DNA of 64,000 nucleotides from Manihot esculenta (Eukaryota > Streptophyta > Magnoliopsida > Malpighiales > Euphorbiaceae). Within the stretch, counting starts at the first letter, position 1, and every line of letters starts with the position of its first letter. Below the pieces are notes generated by a model that made no database searches, had not been told where the DNA came from, and saw only the letters and a list, made by a program, of their open reading frames with translations. The position numbers were made by a program, and so were the translations under genes. Location: assembly GCF_001659605.2 (NCBI RefSeq), contig NC_035177.2, positions 868,611-932,610 of the forward strand, given 5' to 3'. Below, piece after piece: positions 20,673-31,226 of the stretch.

Positions 20673-22403
20673 TGTAATACCCGGCTAGACCCCGGTATCG
20701 GAATTCCTCCGTTCCGGCGGATTTTCCGTTGGAATCCGTAATTCGAGGATGTCGGAGCCTGCCCTAAGGGTATAAGAGAGATTTTTTAAGTTGTTTTTAA
20801 GATGTTTTTAGCATATGTGCATGTTTTTGAACTAAGGAAATTGAGGTTTGGAATGAAAAGGCCAAGGGGACAAAAGCCAGGTTCGGCCGCCGAAGGTGAA
20901 GTTCGGCCGCCGAAAGTTGCATGGTTTCGCATGCACGTTAGGCCGCCGAAGGAGAGTCGGTTGGCCACTACAAAAGCACATTTGCCCGAGACTTGGGTGT
21001 AAAACACTCTGTTTTTGGTCAAGGGTATGTTCAAGCTCTCCTTGGCATGATTTCTCATGTTTTCCTCAAATCTTGCATGTTTTAACATGTTTTGAGCTTT
21101 GTTTTAGAGATTTGAGCAAAAGGAAGCAAAGTTGAGCACTTGGAGACTTTGATTGAGTTTTCCCCCATCTCCAAGCTTGGACCATCAATCCTCTCGGTCT
21201 TTTCAAGAGGTAAGCATGGATCCTCACCTCCCCTTATGTTTAAAGCAAGTTGTAAGAAGTTTTAGAGAGTTTTATGGCATGGTTTGGGGTGTAACCATGA
21301 GTTTGAGCATATGTTGATCATATGAGTTTTGATGAGTTTTGATGTTGTTTTGGGGTTTGAGCTAGTTTATAGGCCCCTATATGCATGAGATATGTTATGT
21401 GTTAGTTGAGAAGTGTTGGTATGCATGTTATGGGCGTTTTATAGGTTTTTGGAGGCTGAGAGCATGAGTTGTGCTCGGGTTCTGCCTTTCTGGAGGACCC
21501 AGGTTCGGCCGCCGAAGCAAGGTTCGGCCGCCGAAGCAAGGTTCGGCCGCCGAACCCCTTGTGGAAGCAGTTTCGGCTGCCAAACCTTGCCCCCGAAAGC
21601 TAGGCTTTCGGTTTAGAAAGGGACTTTCGGCCGCCGAAAGAGGGAGTTCGGCCGCCGAAAGTGCATGAGTTTCATCTCTGGACGAGACTTTCGGCCGCCG
21701 AAGTTGCCGCCGAACATGCATGAGTTTCGTCTCTGGAGAGGGGTTTCGGCCGCCGAAAGTGCCACCGAAGGTGCCCTGTCCAGCCTTCTTTTGCCCATTT
21801 TTCCATGCATGCCTATGATGTTTTAGAGGGGTTTTGGGGAGATATTAAGAGCTATGTTTAAGTAAGTTTGGTCCTCATTTGAGTCCACCTGTGTAGGTGC
21901 AGACCCGAGAGACCAAGGAGGCCCACAGAGTTAGAGTTACAGAGACTGCTCAGCAGTTGACAGAGGTGAGTGGAACAGAACTTTGTTTTAAAGTTAATGA
22001 ATGTTTTAGCATGCCTCATGCATCATTACTGCCATGATATGTAGGATGCTTTGCATTGCCCTAGTATACACGAAGTTAATGCATTGCATTATTACTTGTA
22101 TATGTGGATTGGACCGAGGCGACTCCAATAGCCTATAGTCTGTCATTATTGTAAGACCTGTGTGAGCTCCTTTGGGGCCGGGCATATAACTTGGATAAGT
22201 CCTGTGAGAGCCCTTTTAGGGTCAGGCACCATGAGTAGTTAGCGAAAGCCTTGTGTGAGCTCCTTTGGGGGCCGGGCACTGACAGAGGGAGTTTTGGGGT
22301 CATGTCCAATCTGAGATGTGAAATAGTTGTGCTGTGACGCATTTCATACTAGCATATTTGAAATATTTTTATGGTTTCCGCTCACTGGGCTTTAGCAGCT
22401 CAT
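20673..22403 (+). repeat. Tek-3 3' LTR, first 1731 bp, inverted
   Basis: It starts TGTAATACCCGGCTAGACCCC and ends in CACTGGGCTTTAGCAGCTCAT, where it joins RT sequence on the opposite strand. It forms one arm of an inverted repeat with 25621-27332 (1712 bp). The arms differ by few substitutions and by one 19-bp repeat unit. Two groups of TTCGGCCGCCGAA motifs lie at 20880-20950 and 21505-21770. The TATA position reads CTACAAAAG, a decayed form of the CTATAAAG seen in Tek-5. Confidence 0.9.
22152..22282 (+). repeat. Tandem repeat in the Tek-3 LTR (TGTGAGCTCCTTTGGGGCCGG-type unit)
   Basis: Three imperfect copies follow each other: CTGTGTGAGCTCCTTTGGGG, CTGTGAGAGCCCTTTTAGGG and TTGTGTGAGCTCCTTTGGGG, each followed by a (G)GCCGGGCA- or GTCAGGCA-type segment. 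The same array is present in the 5' LTR at 25742-25870, complemented. Confidence 0.75.
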
Positions 22404-23325
22404 AAAGTCTCAGGGTTCCATCCTTCTTTCTGACAAACAACACTGGAGCACCCCAGGGTGAGGTACTTGGACGGATGAAACCCTTGTCTACCAACTCCTG
22501 TAGCTGCTCTTTCAACTCCTTAAGCTCTGCTGGTGCCATCCTGTAGGGAGGTATAGAGATCGGTCTAGTACCAGGCACTAACTCAATCTCGAACTCTATT
22601 TCCCTATCAGGTGGTAGTCCTGGAAGCTCATCTGGAAATACATCTGGGAACTCTCTGACTACGGGCACTGAACTGGGGTCCCTAACCTGACTGTCTAGCT
22701 CTCTCACATGAGCTAGATACCCCTGACATCCCCTCCTCAGCAACCTACGAGCCTGTAGGGCTGAGATCAGACCTCTAGGCGTGCCCCTCCAGTCTCCTCT
22801 GAAGACAAACTCAGATCCATCCTCATCGCTGAACTTAACTACCTTGTCTCTGCAGTCCAAGGTAGCACCATATGCAGATAGCCAATCCATCCCTAGAATG
22901 ACGTCAAAATCTGTCAACTCTAGAACCACAAGGTCAGCTGGAAGGCATCTACCATCTATAAACACTGGACTATGTTGACAGACTGTTTCTGCCAACGATG
23001 GATCACACTTGGGTCCACTGACCCATAGGGGACACTCTAACCCAGACATCATCAACCCCACTCTCTCTATGGCTCTGGGAGCAACAAAGGAATGCGAAGC
23101 ACCAGGGTCTACCAAAGCATACACCTCAGAACACCCAATGAGGAGATTACCTGACACCACGGTGTTAGAAGTGTTTGCCTCCTGCTGTGTCATCGTGAAA
23201 ATCCGCGTCGGAGCTAACGGACCTCCACCTCTGGGACCTGCAGATGACGAGGCTGACCCTCTTCCTCTGCCTCTGCCCTGTGTCATAACTGAAGCTGGTG
23301 GCTGTGGCATACTAGCTGGAGCTGT
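22404..23325 (-). pseudogene. Tek-3 protease and start of reverse transcriptase
   Basis: On the minus strand the frame carries on from gag after a stop. It shows the protease site YALVDPGASHSFVAPRA, the segment [20 protein letters not shown] and the RT start [33 protein letters not shown] and FVRKKDGTLRLY. At about 22404 the RT is cut and continues into LTR sequence of the opposite orientation; the last 10 residues before the stop at 22369 are read from the LTR. The RT catalytic motif is missing. Protease residues look intact. Confidence 0.9.
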
Positions 23326-24744
23326 CTACTGGGATGGTGCCGTGAAAGATGCCTGAGGGCACTCACGAGCCATGTGTCCCTCCTGGCCGCACCTGTAACA
23401 TCCTGTAATCCCGAAACGACAAACTCCCCTGTGCGCTTTACCGCACCGACCACACACTGGAACCTCTGAGCCTGAACTCATGCCACTGCCTAATCCCAGA
23501 CTTGCTTTAACTTTGTTCCAGAACTTATTCTTCCTCGACTTCTGAGTGGAACCACTCCACTTCTTACCACTGGAAGTTGCTGCACCCTGTGAAGAGGGAT
23601 CTGACTTACCCCTACCTGGGGTCTTAGAACCTGAGGACTGTGCCGGCTGCTGTTTCACTGTACCCTGTATAATGGCACTAGCCTCCATTCTCCGAGCTAA
23701 ATCCACCACGGTGTGGAAACTCTCCCTCTCGGCTGCATGGATCAAGGAGGAATACCTGGAATGAAGTTTCATCGCATACCTCCTGGCCTTTTTCTGTTCA
23801 GTATCATAGGCCTGTCCTGCATACCGCAGCAACTCCATAAACCTGTCAGTAAACTCATCTATACTCATATCCTCTGTCTGCTTGAGCTGCTCAAACTCTA
23901 TCATCTTTAGCTCTTTCGGGCTATCTGGGAACGCCCATCCGGCAAACTCGTTGGCAAACTCCTCCCAAGACATGTTATCCAACCTAGGGTCCACATAGGC
24001 ACTAAACCATTCCTTTGCCTTTTTACATTTTAACGTGAACCCTGCCATCTGAATGGCTCTGGTATCATCTGCCCCTAGCTCATCTGCTATCATTTTGACT
24101 GCTTTGATGTACTCAAACGGATCATCTCCTGATTGGTACTTAGGAGCATCTAACTTTAGGTAATCAGTCATCTTTACCCTGCTCCTCGCAGATGGGCCAG
24201 GTTGAGGTGTTTGGATAACTGGGGCTTCTGGTTCTACCACTGGTGGTGGTGGTGGGGGAGGTGCAGAACTCTCTGGTGTAGGGTATGCTGGACTGGGGTA
24301 AAAAGGTGAGGGTGGATACATGGGATATGGTGGATATGGTGGGTAAGGCATATATGTGGGATATGGGTGAAAACTAGGATACTCCGATGTGCCTCCCATC
24401 GAATATCCTGGGCCCTGTGGATAGGGCTGATAGTGGGGTGGATAACCATACCCCGAGGCCTGACCGCCTCCCTGTGATGATCCCACATCCTCCTCTGTGG
24501 TGCCAACACCTAACCCTCCATCCCTTCTTGGATCCACATCCATCTCTTCCCTTGTATCACTAGATCTTCTTCTCTGTTCTGTTTCCCTCCTGCCTTCATC
24601 AAAAGACCTTCTAGGGTCCCTTGATGATCTTTCTCTGCCTGCCCTTTGGGCCATAGCTCTTGGCAAAGCAGGGGGACGACCTTCCATACCCTCATTCTCG
24701 GGCGGAGCTCCAGTCAATCTAGCTGATCGACGAGTTCCTCTCAT
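23326..24744 (-). pseudogene. Tek-3 gag, open but separated from pol by a stop
   Basis: An open frame of 472 codons starts at MRGTRRSARLTGAPPENEG; a frame without stop extends upstream to 24807, but the MRxTRRSARL start is shared with Tek-4. The order is a charged N-terminus, a Tyr/Pro-rich middle (for example YPPYPPYPMYPPSPFYP), the capsid region KMTDYLKLDAPKYQSGDDPF, EFANEFAGWAFPDSPKE and a basic region. The zinc knuckle CYRCGQEGHMARECP follows. A TAG at 23326-23328 ends the frame after FTAPSQ. In Tek-4 the same place reads through into protease, so this stop is probably a CAG to TAG change and not a programmed one. Apart from this, gag is well preserved. Confidence 0.9.
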
Positions 24745-25037
24745 CTTAACTTCTGAAAACATAACATAAACATAAACTTTAGCATCATATGATCCATGTA
24801 AAAACATGAACCCTCAACAGCATAGCATATTATAACATATCTGTAAAATGCACATGCATGAAATCATGGCATTACACATCATCAAGACAGGACTCAACAT
24901 CCTATCCTAGTGGACATGATCTTTCCTATTGTGCTTGCCCTCTAAGACAACCTCTTTCCGATGTGAGATATCTCTAATCCCTGAGTATCTTAGCTCAGCA
25001 CACCGTACTCTAGAGGCCCTATGCTCTGATACCAATC
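24745..25037 (-). other. Tek-3 leader and primer binding site
   Basis: The primer site TGGTATCAGAGC is at 25023-25034 on the minus strand. The untranslated leader runs to the gag start at 24744. Just before the start is TTTTCAGAAGTTAAGATGAG, which resembles a splice acceptor and is shared with Tek-5 (CTTCAGAAGAGCTAAGATGAG near 40117); a spliced leader is possible but unproven. Confidence 0.75.
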
Positions 25038-27332
25038 TTCAACAGCCCGGAATTTGGACCGCCACTGGCACTAGGATCCAGATCGGCTTAAGGCCGCCGG
25101 GACCCGTAGTAAGCCAACTGTAAACTCTGTGTACCTGTTAAATCCCATACATGATCAAACTAAAGCATAAAGCTGTTACTTACTTTGTCTCTTCTCATTT
25201 TTTTTTTATTCTTTGCTTGTCTAACTTTGCTTAACCATTGAAACTGTCCTCATTAACTAAGCCTGGACTATGCATGCTCTGTCTGTATGCACTCGAAGAG
25301 TGATACCTGCTATGGTGCCATACAGTAACTACAGAGATAGAAATACTACCATGCACCAAGCCTAGCTCTCATCATAACAACATTATCTCAATCATAAACA
25401 TAAACATAAAATGATCATGTGCAAAGGGATAAACAAACACTAGGGCCAAGCATAATTCTATAACTCAAAACATACTACTATTACATCAATTCTATACATT
25501 ACATAAACTCTGTACTGTAAATCATGTCCACTACTCTATGCTATTACATATGCTTTTACCCTTGCCTTCTCTTTCTCTTTCTCTTCTCTAAGGCCCTGAA
25601 AAATGGGGTTAGGGAGAGGGATGAGCAGCTAAAGCCCAGTGAGCGGAAACCATAAAAATATTTCAAATATGCTAGTATGAAATGCGTCACAACACAACTA
25701 TTTCACATCTCAGATTGGACATGACCCCAAAACTCCCTCTGTCAGTGCCCGGCCCCCAAAGGAGCTCACACAGGTCTTTCGCTAACTACTCATGGTGCCT
25801 GACCCTAAAAGGGCTCTCACAGGACTTATCCAAGTTATATGCCTGGCCCCAAAGGAGCTCACACAGGTCTTACAATAATGACAAACTATGGGCTATTGGA
25901 GTCGCCTCGGTCCAATCCACATATACAAGTAATAATGCAATGCATCAACTTCGTGTATACTAGGGCAATGCAAAGCATCCTACATATCATGGCAGTAATG
26001 ATGCATGAGGCATGCTAAAACATTCATTAACTTTAAAACAAAGTTCTGTTCCACTCACCTCTGTCAACTGCTGAGCAGTCTCTGTAACTCTAACTCTGTG
26101 GGCCTCCTTGGTCTCTCGGGTCCGCACCTACACAGGTGGACTCAAATGAGGACCAAACTTACTTAAACATAGCTCTTAATATCTCCCCAAAACCCCTCTA
26201 AAACATCATAGGCATGCATGGAAAAATGGGCAAAAGAAGGCTGGACAGGGCACCTTCGGCGGCACTTTCGGCGGCCGAAACCCCTCTCCAGAGACGAAAC
26301 TCATGCATGTTCGGCGGCAACTTCGGCGGCCGAAAGTCTCATCCAGAGACGAAACTCATGCACTTTCGGCGGCCGAACTCCCTCTTTCGGCGGCCGAAAG
26401 TCCCTTTTTAAACCAAAAGCCTAGCTTTCGAGGGCAAGGTTTGGCAGCCGAAACTGCTTCCACAATGGGTTCGGTGGCCGAACCTTGCTTCGGCGGCCGA
26501 ACCTGGGTCCTCCAGAAAGGCAGAACCCGAGCACAACTCATGCTCTCAGCCTCCAAAAACCTATAAAACGCCCATAACATGCACACCAACACTTCTCAAC
26601 TAACACATAACATATCTCATGCATATAGAGGCCTATAAACTAGCTCAAACCCCAAAACAACATCAAAACTCATCAAAACTCATATGATCAACATATGCTC
26701 AAACTCATGGTTACACCCCAAACCATGCCATAAAACTCTCTAAAACTTCTTACAACTTGCTTTAAACATAAGGGGAGGTGAGGATCCATGCTTACCTCTT
26801 GAAAAGACCGAGAGGATTGATGGTCCAAGCTTGGAGATGGGGGAAAACTCAATCAAAGTCTCCAAGTGCTCAACTTTGCTTCCTTTTGCTCAAATCTCTA
26901 AAACAAAGCTCAAAACATGTTAAAACATGCAAGATTTGAGGAAAACATGAGAAATCATGCCAAGGAGAGCTTGAACATACCCTTGACCAAAAACAGAGTG
27001 TTTTACACCCAAGTCTCGGGCAAATGTGCTTTTGTAGTGGCCAACCGACTCTCCTTCGGCGGCCTAACGTGCATGCGAAACCATGCAACTTTCGGCGGCC
27101 GAACTTCACCTTCGGCGGCCGAACCTGGCTTTTGTCCCCTTGGCCTTTTCATTCCAAACCTCAATTTCCTTAGTTCAAAAACATGCACATATGCTAAAAA
27201 CATCTTAAAAACAACTTAAAAAATCTCTCTTATACCCTTAGGGCAGGCGCCGACATCCTCGAATTCCGGATTCCAACGGAAAATCCGCCGGAATGGAGGA
27301 ATTCCGATACCGGGGTCTAGCCGGGTATTACA
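25038..27332 (-). repeat. Tek-3 5' LTR (2295 bp)
   Basis: On the minus strand it starts TGTAATACCCGGCTAGACC at 27332. Its 3' end reads CTGTTGAAG where the other LTRs have CTGTTACAG, so the terminal CA is mutated next to the primer site. The 13-mer groups, complemented as TTCGGCGGCCGAA, lie at 26245-26515 and 27050-27125. The lower 580 bp match 18553-19003 and the upper 1712 bp match 20673-22403. Confidence 0.92.
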
Positions 27333-28115
27333 AGAATGTTGCAGAGGTCAGGAGTTTCTTAGGTCTAGCTGAATTTGTAACAAAATGTTTGACATGTCAA
27401 CGGGTAAAAGCAGAGCATCAGGTTCCATCAGGGTTATTGCAGCCTATCGCTATGCCAAAATGGAAATGGGATAGAATTACCATGGATTTTGTGATAGGAT
27501 TGCCACTCACACCAAGGAAGAAAGATGCCATATGGGTAATAGTTGACAAGTTAACTAAATCAGCGCATTTCTTGCCAATCAGAATGGATTATACATTGGA
27601 AAAGTATGCAGAATTGTACATTGATGAAATTGTGAGACTACATGGTGTCCCTATCTCTATCATATCAGACAGAGACCTAAGATTCACATCCAGATTCTGG
27701 GAAAAACTACATGAAGCTTTAGGGACAAGATTGAATTTTAGTACAGCTTTTCATCCTCAAACAGATGGCCAGTCAGAAAGAGTAATTCAAGTTTTGGAAG
27801 ATATACTCAGAAGTTGTGTAATTGAATTTGAAGGAAGCTGGGAAAGATATCTCCCACTAGTGGAATTTGCTTACAACAACAGTTATCAGGCTAGTATTAA
27901 GATGGCCCCTTATGAAGCATTGTACGGCAGAAAATGTAGAACCCCATTGTGCTGGACAGAACTCAGTGAAGCTAAACTTGTAGGTCTAGAGTTGATAAGA
28001 CAGACTGAGGAGAAAGTGAAGATTATCAAAGAAAGATTGAAAGCTGCAACAGATAGGCAAAAATCATATGCATATTTGAAAAAGAAAAGATATAGAATTT
28101 GCTATTGGGGATAAA
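27333..28115 (+). pseudogene. Tek-2 integrase core, after deletion of RNase H
   Basis: Reading resumes after Tek-3 with NVAEVRSFLGLA, the end of RT. At about 27371 it jumps to EFVTKCLTCQRVKAEHQ, the second half of the integrase zinc domain. Comparison with Tek-1 (35075-35960) shows about 0.9 kb missing, namely the RNase H and the first zinc ligands, with a short AGCTG/AGTTG similarity at the joint. The core has MDFVIGLPL, SDRDLRFTSRFW and [17 protein letters not shown]. The frame shifts near 28085, where an extra A in an A-rich run changes the YLKRKDIEF-type reading seen in Tek-1. Confidence 0.9.
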
Positions 28116-28550
28116 GTGTTTTTGAAAGTTTCTCCGTGGAAGAAAGTGCTAAGATTTGGCAAGAAAGGTAAGCTAAGCCCTCAATTTATTGGTCCATATG
28201 AAATAGTTGAGCGTGTGGGTCCAGTAGCCTATAGGCTAGCTTTACCTCCAGAGTTAGACAGAATACACAATGTCTTCCATGTATCCATGTTAAGAAGATA
28301 CAGATCTGATCCTTCACATCTCATTCCAGCTGAAACCATTGATGTACAGTCTGACCTAACTTATGAAGAAGAACCAGTGAAAATTTTAGCAAGGGAAATG
28401 AAAGAGTTACGAAATAAGAAGATTCCATTAGTGAAAGTATTGTGGAGAAATCACAAGGCAGAAGAAGCTACATGGGAGAGTGAAGAAGTGATGAAGCAAC
28501 AATATCCTCAGCTATTCACAGCAGGTAAAATTTCGAGGTCGAAATTTCTT
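28116..28550 (+). pseudogene. Tek-2 integrase C-terminus and chromodomain
   Basis: This continues integrase in a new frame: FLKVSPWKKVLRFGKKGKLS, then [20 protein letters not shown], then the chromodomain-like ELRNKKIPLVKVLWRNHKAE and EATWESEEVMKQQYPQLF. This C-terminus is characteristic of Tekay/Del chromoviruses, in which it is thought to steer integration to heterochromatin. Confidence 0.88.
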
Positions 28551-28563
28551 AAGAGGGGAAGAG
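28551..28563 (+). other. Tek-2 polypurine tract
   Basis: AAGAGGGGAAGAG lies immediately before the 3' LTR start at 28565 and primes second-strand DNA synthesis. Confidence 0.88.
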
Positions 28564-28564
28564 T

Positions 28565-31221
28565 TGTAACATCCTCAAACCCATAGCTAGAGCAGTGCCA
28601 TCATTAGGTATGAGTTAGGCTATTTCACTACTAGAGTAAGTGGTATTAGGGGAGGTGCTAGCTTAAATCTGATCTGCTAGTAACTGAATCGTAGAAAACT
28701 CAAATAAAGAAACAGACATATCCAGAAATAAAGCAGACAGTGTGATTAGCGAGTCGGGAACAAGTCACTTTCGGGAGGTGCTTAGGGTTTCCCGACGTGC
28801 TTGCTTGAGGTGCTTGTTTATATCTGTCATGCTTGCTTAAGTGAAAAGGGCTTCTAAAGGCTATATGTATAGTTTAGTAGGTCAATCTATTAATATTGAA
28901 AGTTTAAAAACTAAATTGAAATATTGGAAAGAGTTTAGTAGGTCAAAGTATAAATATGGAAAGTTAAAACATAACATTCATATTTACTTTCCATGTGTCA
29001 CCTAATTAAGGAAAGAAGAAATGACAAAGCAAGTTAAAAAGGGATTGTCTTCTTTCTTTCATTCATGTTGCCGTAGCTCACCATTGAAGAACCAAGAATT
29101 TGTTTTGTTTTTTTCCCACCAAAGCCAAGCCAAAACCTTACCAAAACAACTTCTTCCTTTAACCAAAATTCATCCTAAGATCAATAGCTAAAGGAACAGC
29201 CATATAGTGAAAGAATTGAAGAAGAAAAGTTTAGGGTTCCATATGCACCAAGCTTGAAAATCAAAGGTGAGCTTAGAAATGAGTAGGAAATAGCATCATC
29301 TCATTTCTTCATGCATGAATTTGAATTATAAAGCTTTAATTTACAATTTATTCAATCCTTTCCTAAGATATAAATTGGCATAGGTGAAGGAACATCAAAG
29401 GGAAAGGAGATAGCTAGAGATTAGAAGAGGAAAAGAAAAGAAGAATTCAAGAAAGGTTTGGTGTTTTAATGATTTTCTGTTTTCCTTTGATTCTGCCATG
29501 AATAAGTGAAATTAGGGGTTGATTTTACTTGCTGGAAATGTTGGTTTGATTGTATAAATATGTTATATGAATGTTAAAATGATGTTTGAAAGGCTTAGAG
29601 TAAAGAAATTTAACATGGGAGCTAAAAGTGTAAATCTGGCAGAATAGGTTGTAACAGGACAGTTTGTGTTTCTAACTTCATAACTTGTTATGTATATATT
29701 GAAATTAGGCCTAAGATATACCAAATGAAAGATAAGACAAATATCTAAAACTTTCATGCATTGACCAAATTCTGAATCTGTACGTAAGATGATGAAAATT
29801 TCAAGTGAACCTAAACTGGACACAGAGTTAGTGCATTCGGAACAGTGTGTATTGATTGTACCATAATTAATTATATACTCAGTGAAATTTGTTAAGACCA
29901 GTGCCAAATGAATCCTAAGAAGTATACCTAAAACTTTGTAGAAGACATTTAAGCTTGAATTTGTATGGAAATGTATGAATCTGATAAGTTTTGTGATACT
30001 ATAAACAAGTACCAATACTGGACTGATTAAGACCTTATTCAGCAGCTTGTAAAGAAAAATTCATAACTTAAGCTAGGATCATCCGATTTGCATGAACCAT
30101 ACCTTTTTGGAAAGATAAGACATAAATGTACATTTCTTATGAGAAACTGAAGTCAAATTGTAACTCTAAACTGCTTGAAAAGTTTATGTAATATATGGCA
30201 GAATGTAGTTTTCTATATTGAAATGCTAAGTCAATAAAGTTTTGCACTATTTGTCATGAGTTTTCCATATTGTAAACCTTGGCATATGATATATGTACTT
30301 TGGAAAAAGAAATCAAATAGCTTCAAATGACATGCATTTACATTGATACATTAAGTTAATGATACTTGGCCCTGGTAAACGTAATAGGAGTCGAGGTTAG
30401 CTTAAGGGTATGGCATGCCATATAAACATACAGAGTTCGCAGTACTGCTACTGATACATGATCTATATTAGAGGTTACATATCTGGTACCTCATAAGCAT
30501 GGCCACAGAGACCTGCTATCACAGTTTTGGCCTCTGAGCCTACCGTTCGGCACCCTGTGCCTACTGTTATAACTCCTTATCTACCTAGTCGATCCTACTA
30601 TGTGGTTATAAGGGCTAAGATCTTAATTAAGATTGATACTTGATTTTGTGAACTTATTGGTGAATGTTAACATGTTTACATCTACTCGCTTGTAATTGTT
30701 TACTTGATTATCTATTTATGCGAGCTTGTTTGTTTTATTCTATTATTTGTTGTTATCACCCACTGAGCATTAGCTCAGCGTGTTGGTTTTTACCTCACGC
30801 AGGTTGTAGATAACGTAGGCACGTGAAGTTTATCAGAGGTCTACATCAGATACCAAGGCCATTATCATAGCTGGTTGTTTTGAGTCTCTGAGTCATAGTG
30901 CAGTTATATTTTGGCATGTACATATTTAATAGAGTGAGTTGTAAAGGTTATGTAATCAAAGAATAGTAAGATGTCAAATATCAGTTGATAATTTTTCATG
31001 TGTTTTTCATGTGCTACAGTGTGAAATATTAATGAAACAGATGAGACTCTGTTAACTTTTTGGTTTAAAATCTCATATTTATTTGATGAAATTTACATGC
31101 ATTACCTTAAAACTTGGTATTTACAGATAAAGGTAATTATTTAGTTGTGATTTATCTAAAAAGGTATAGTTTGTGACATTCCTTGCTCTGTCTACTCTTT
31201 GATAGGGTAAGGGTTGTTACA
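28565..31221 (+). repeat. Tek-2 3' LTR (2657 bp)
   Basis: It starts TGTAACATCCTC and ends GGGTTGTTACA, followed by the TSD GGGTG. It is nearly identical to the 5' LTR, one base shorter, with scattered substitutions such as GTGGTATTAG for GTGGCATTAG. Confidence 0.92.
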
Positions 31222-31226
31222 GGGTG
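31222..31226. repeat. Target site duplication GGGTG (right) of Tek-2
   Basis: Matches 13549-13553. Confidence 0.9.

Larger units (their letters stand above)
18553..27332 (-). mobile_element. Tek-3, minus-strand Tekay-type element with inverted internal segment
   Basis: The outer ends are those of one minus-strand element: TGTAACAGCCCGG at 18553 (LTR 3' end, complemented) and CCGGGTATTACA at 27332 (LTR start, complemented), with TSD AGAAT. From the right, on the minus strand, come 5' LTR, primer site, gag, protease and the first part of RT. At about 22404 the order breaks. The segment 19004-22403 (end of RNase H, integrase, polypurine tract, first 1731 bp of the 3' LTR) is in plus orientation. 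The last roughly 450 bp of the 3' LTR (18553-19003) are again in minus orientation. Most of RT and RNase H and about 130 bp of LTR are lost at the breakpoints. Confidence 0.9.

Noticed and set aside
21505..21770. CRISPR-like array of short repeats
   Set aside because: The genome is a plant, the 13-mers are irregularly spaced, partly back to back, and lie in LTRs.
20786..21810. Frames of 65-100 codons through the 13-mer arrays, on both strands of every Tek-3 to Tek-7 LTR
   Set aside because: The array units lack stops in several frames, giving repetitive Ala/Glu/Arg/Pro peptides; this is compositional and not coding.
22369..22403. C-terminal tail ELLKPSERKP on the Tek-3 protease/RT frame
   Set aside because: It is read from inverted LTR sequence after the breakpoint and is not part of a native protein.
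24234..24769. Antisense and alternative frames over the Tek-3 gag
   Set aside because: They are shadows of the Tyr/Pro-rich gag coding sequence and have no independent signature.
27293..27340. Apparent N-terminal extension of the Tek-2 integrase frame
   Set aside because: The first residues are read from the Tek-3 LTR end and the target duplication, an artefact of the insertion junction. The C-terminal residues of the frame at 18553-18606 are the same kind of artefact.
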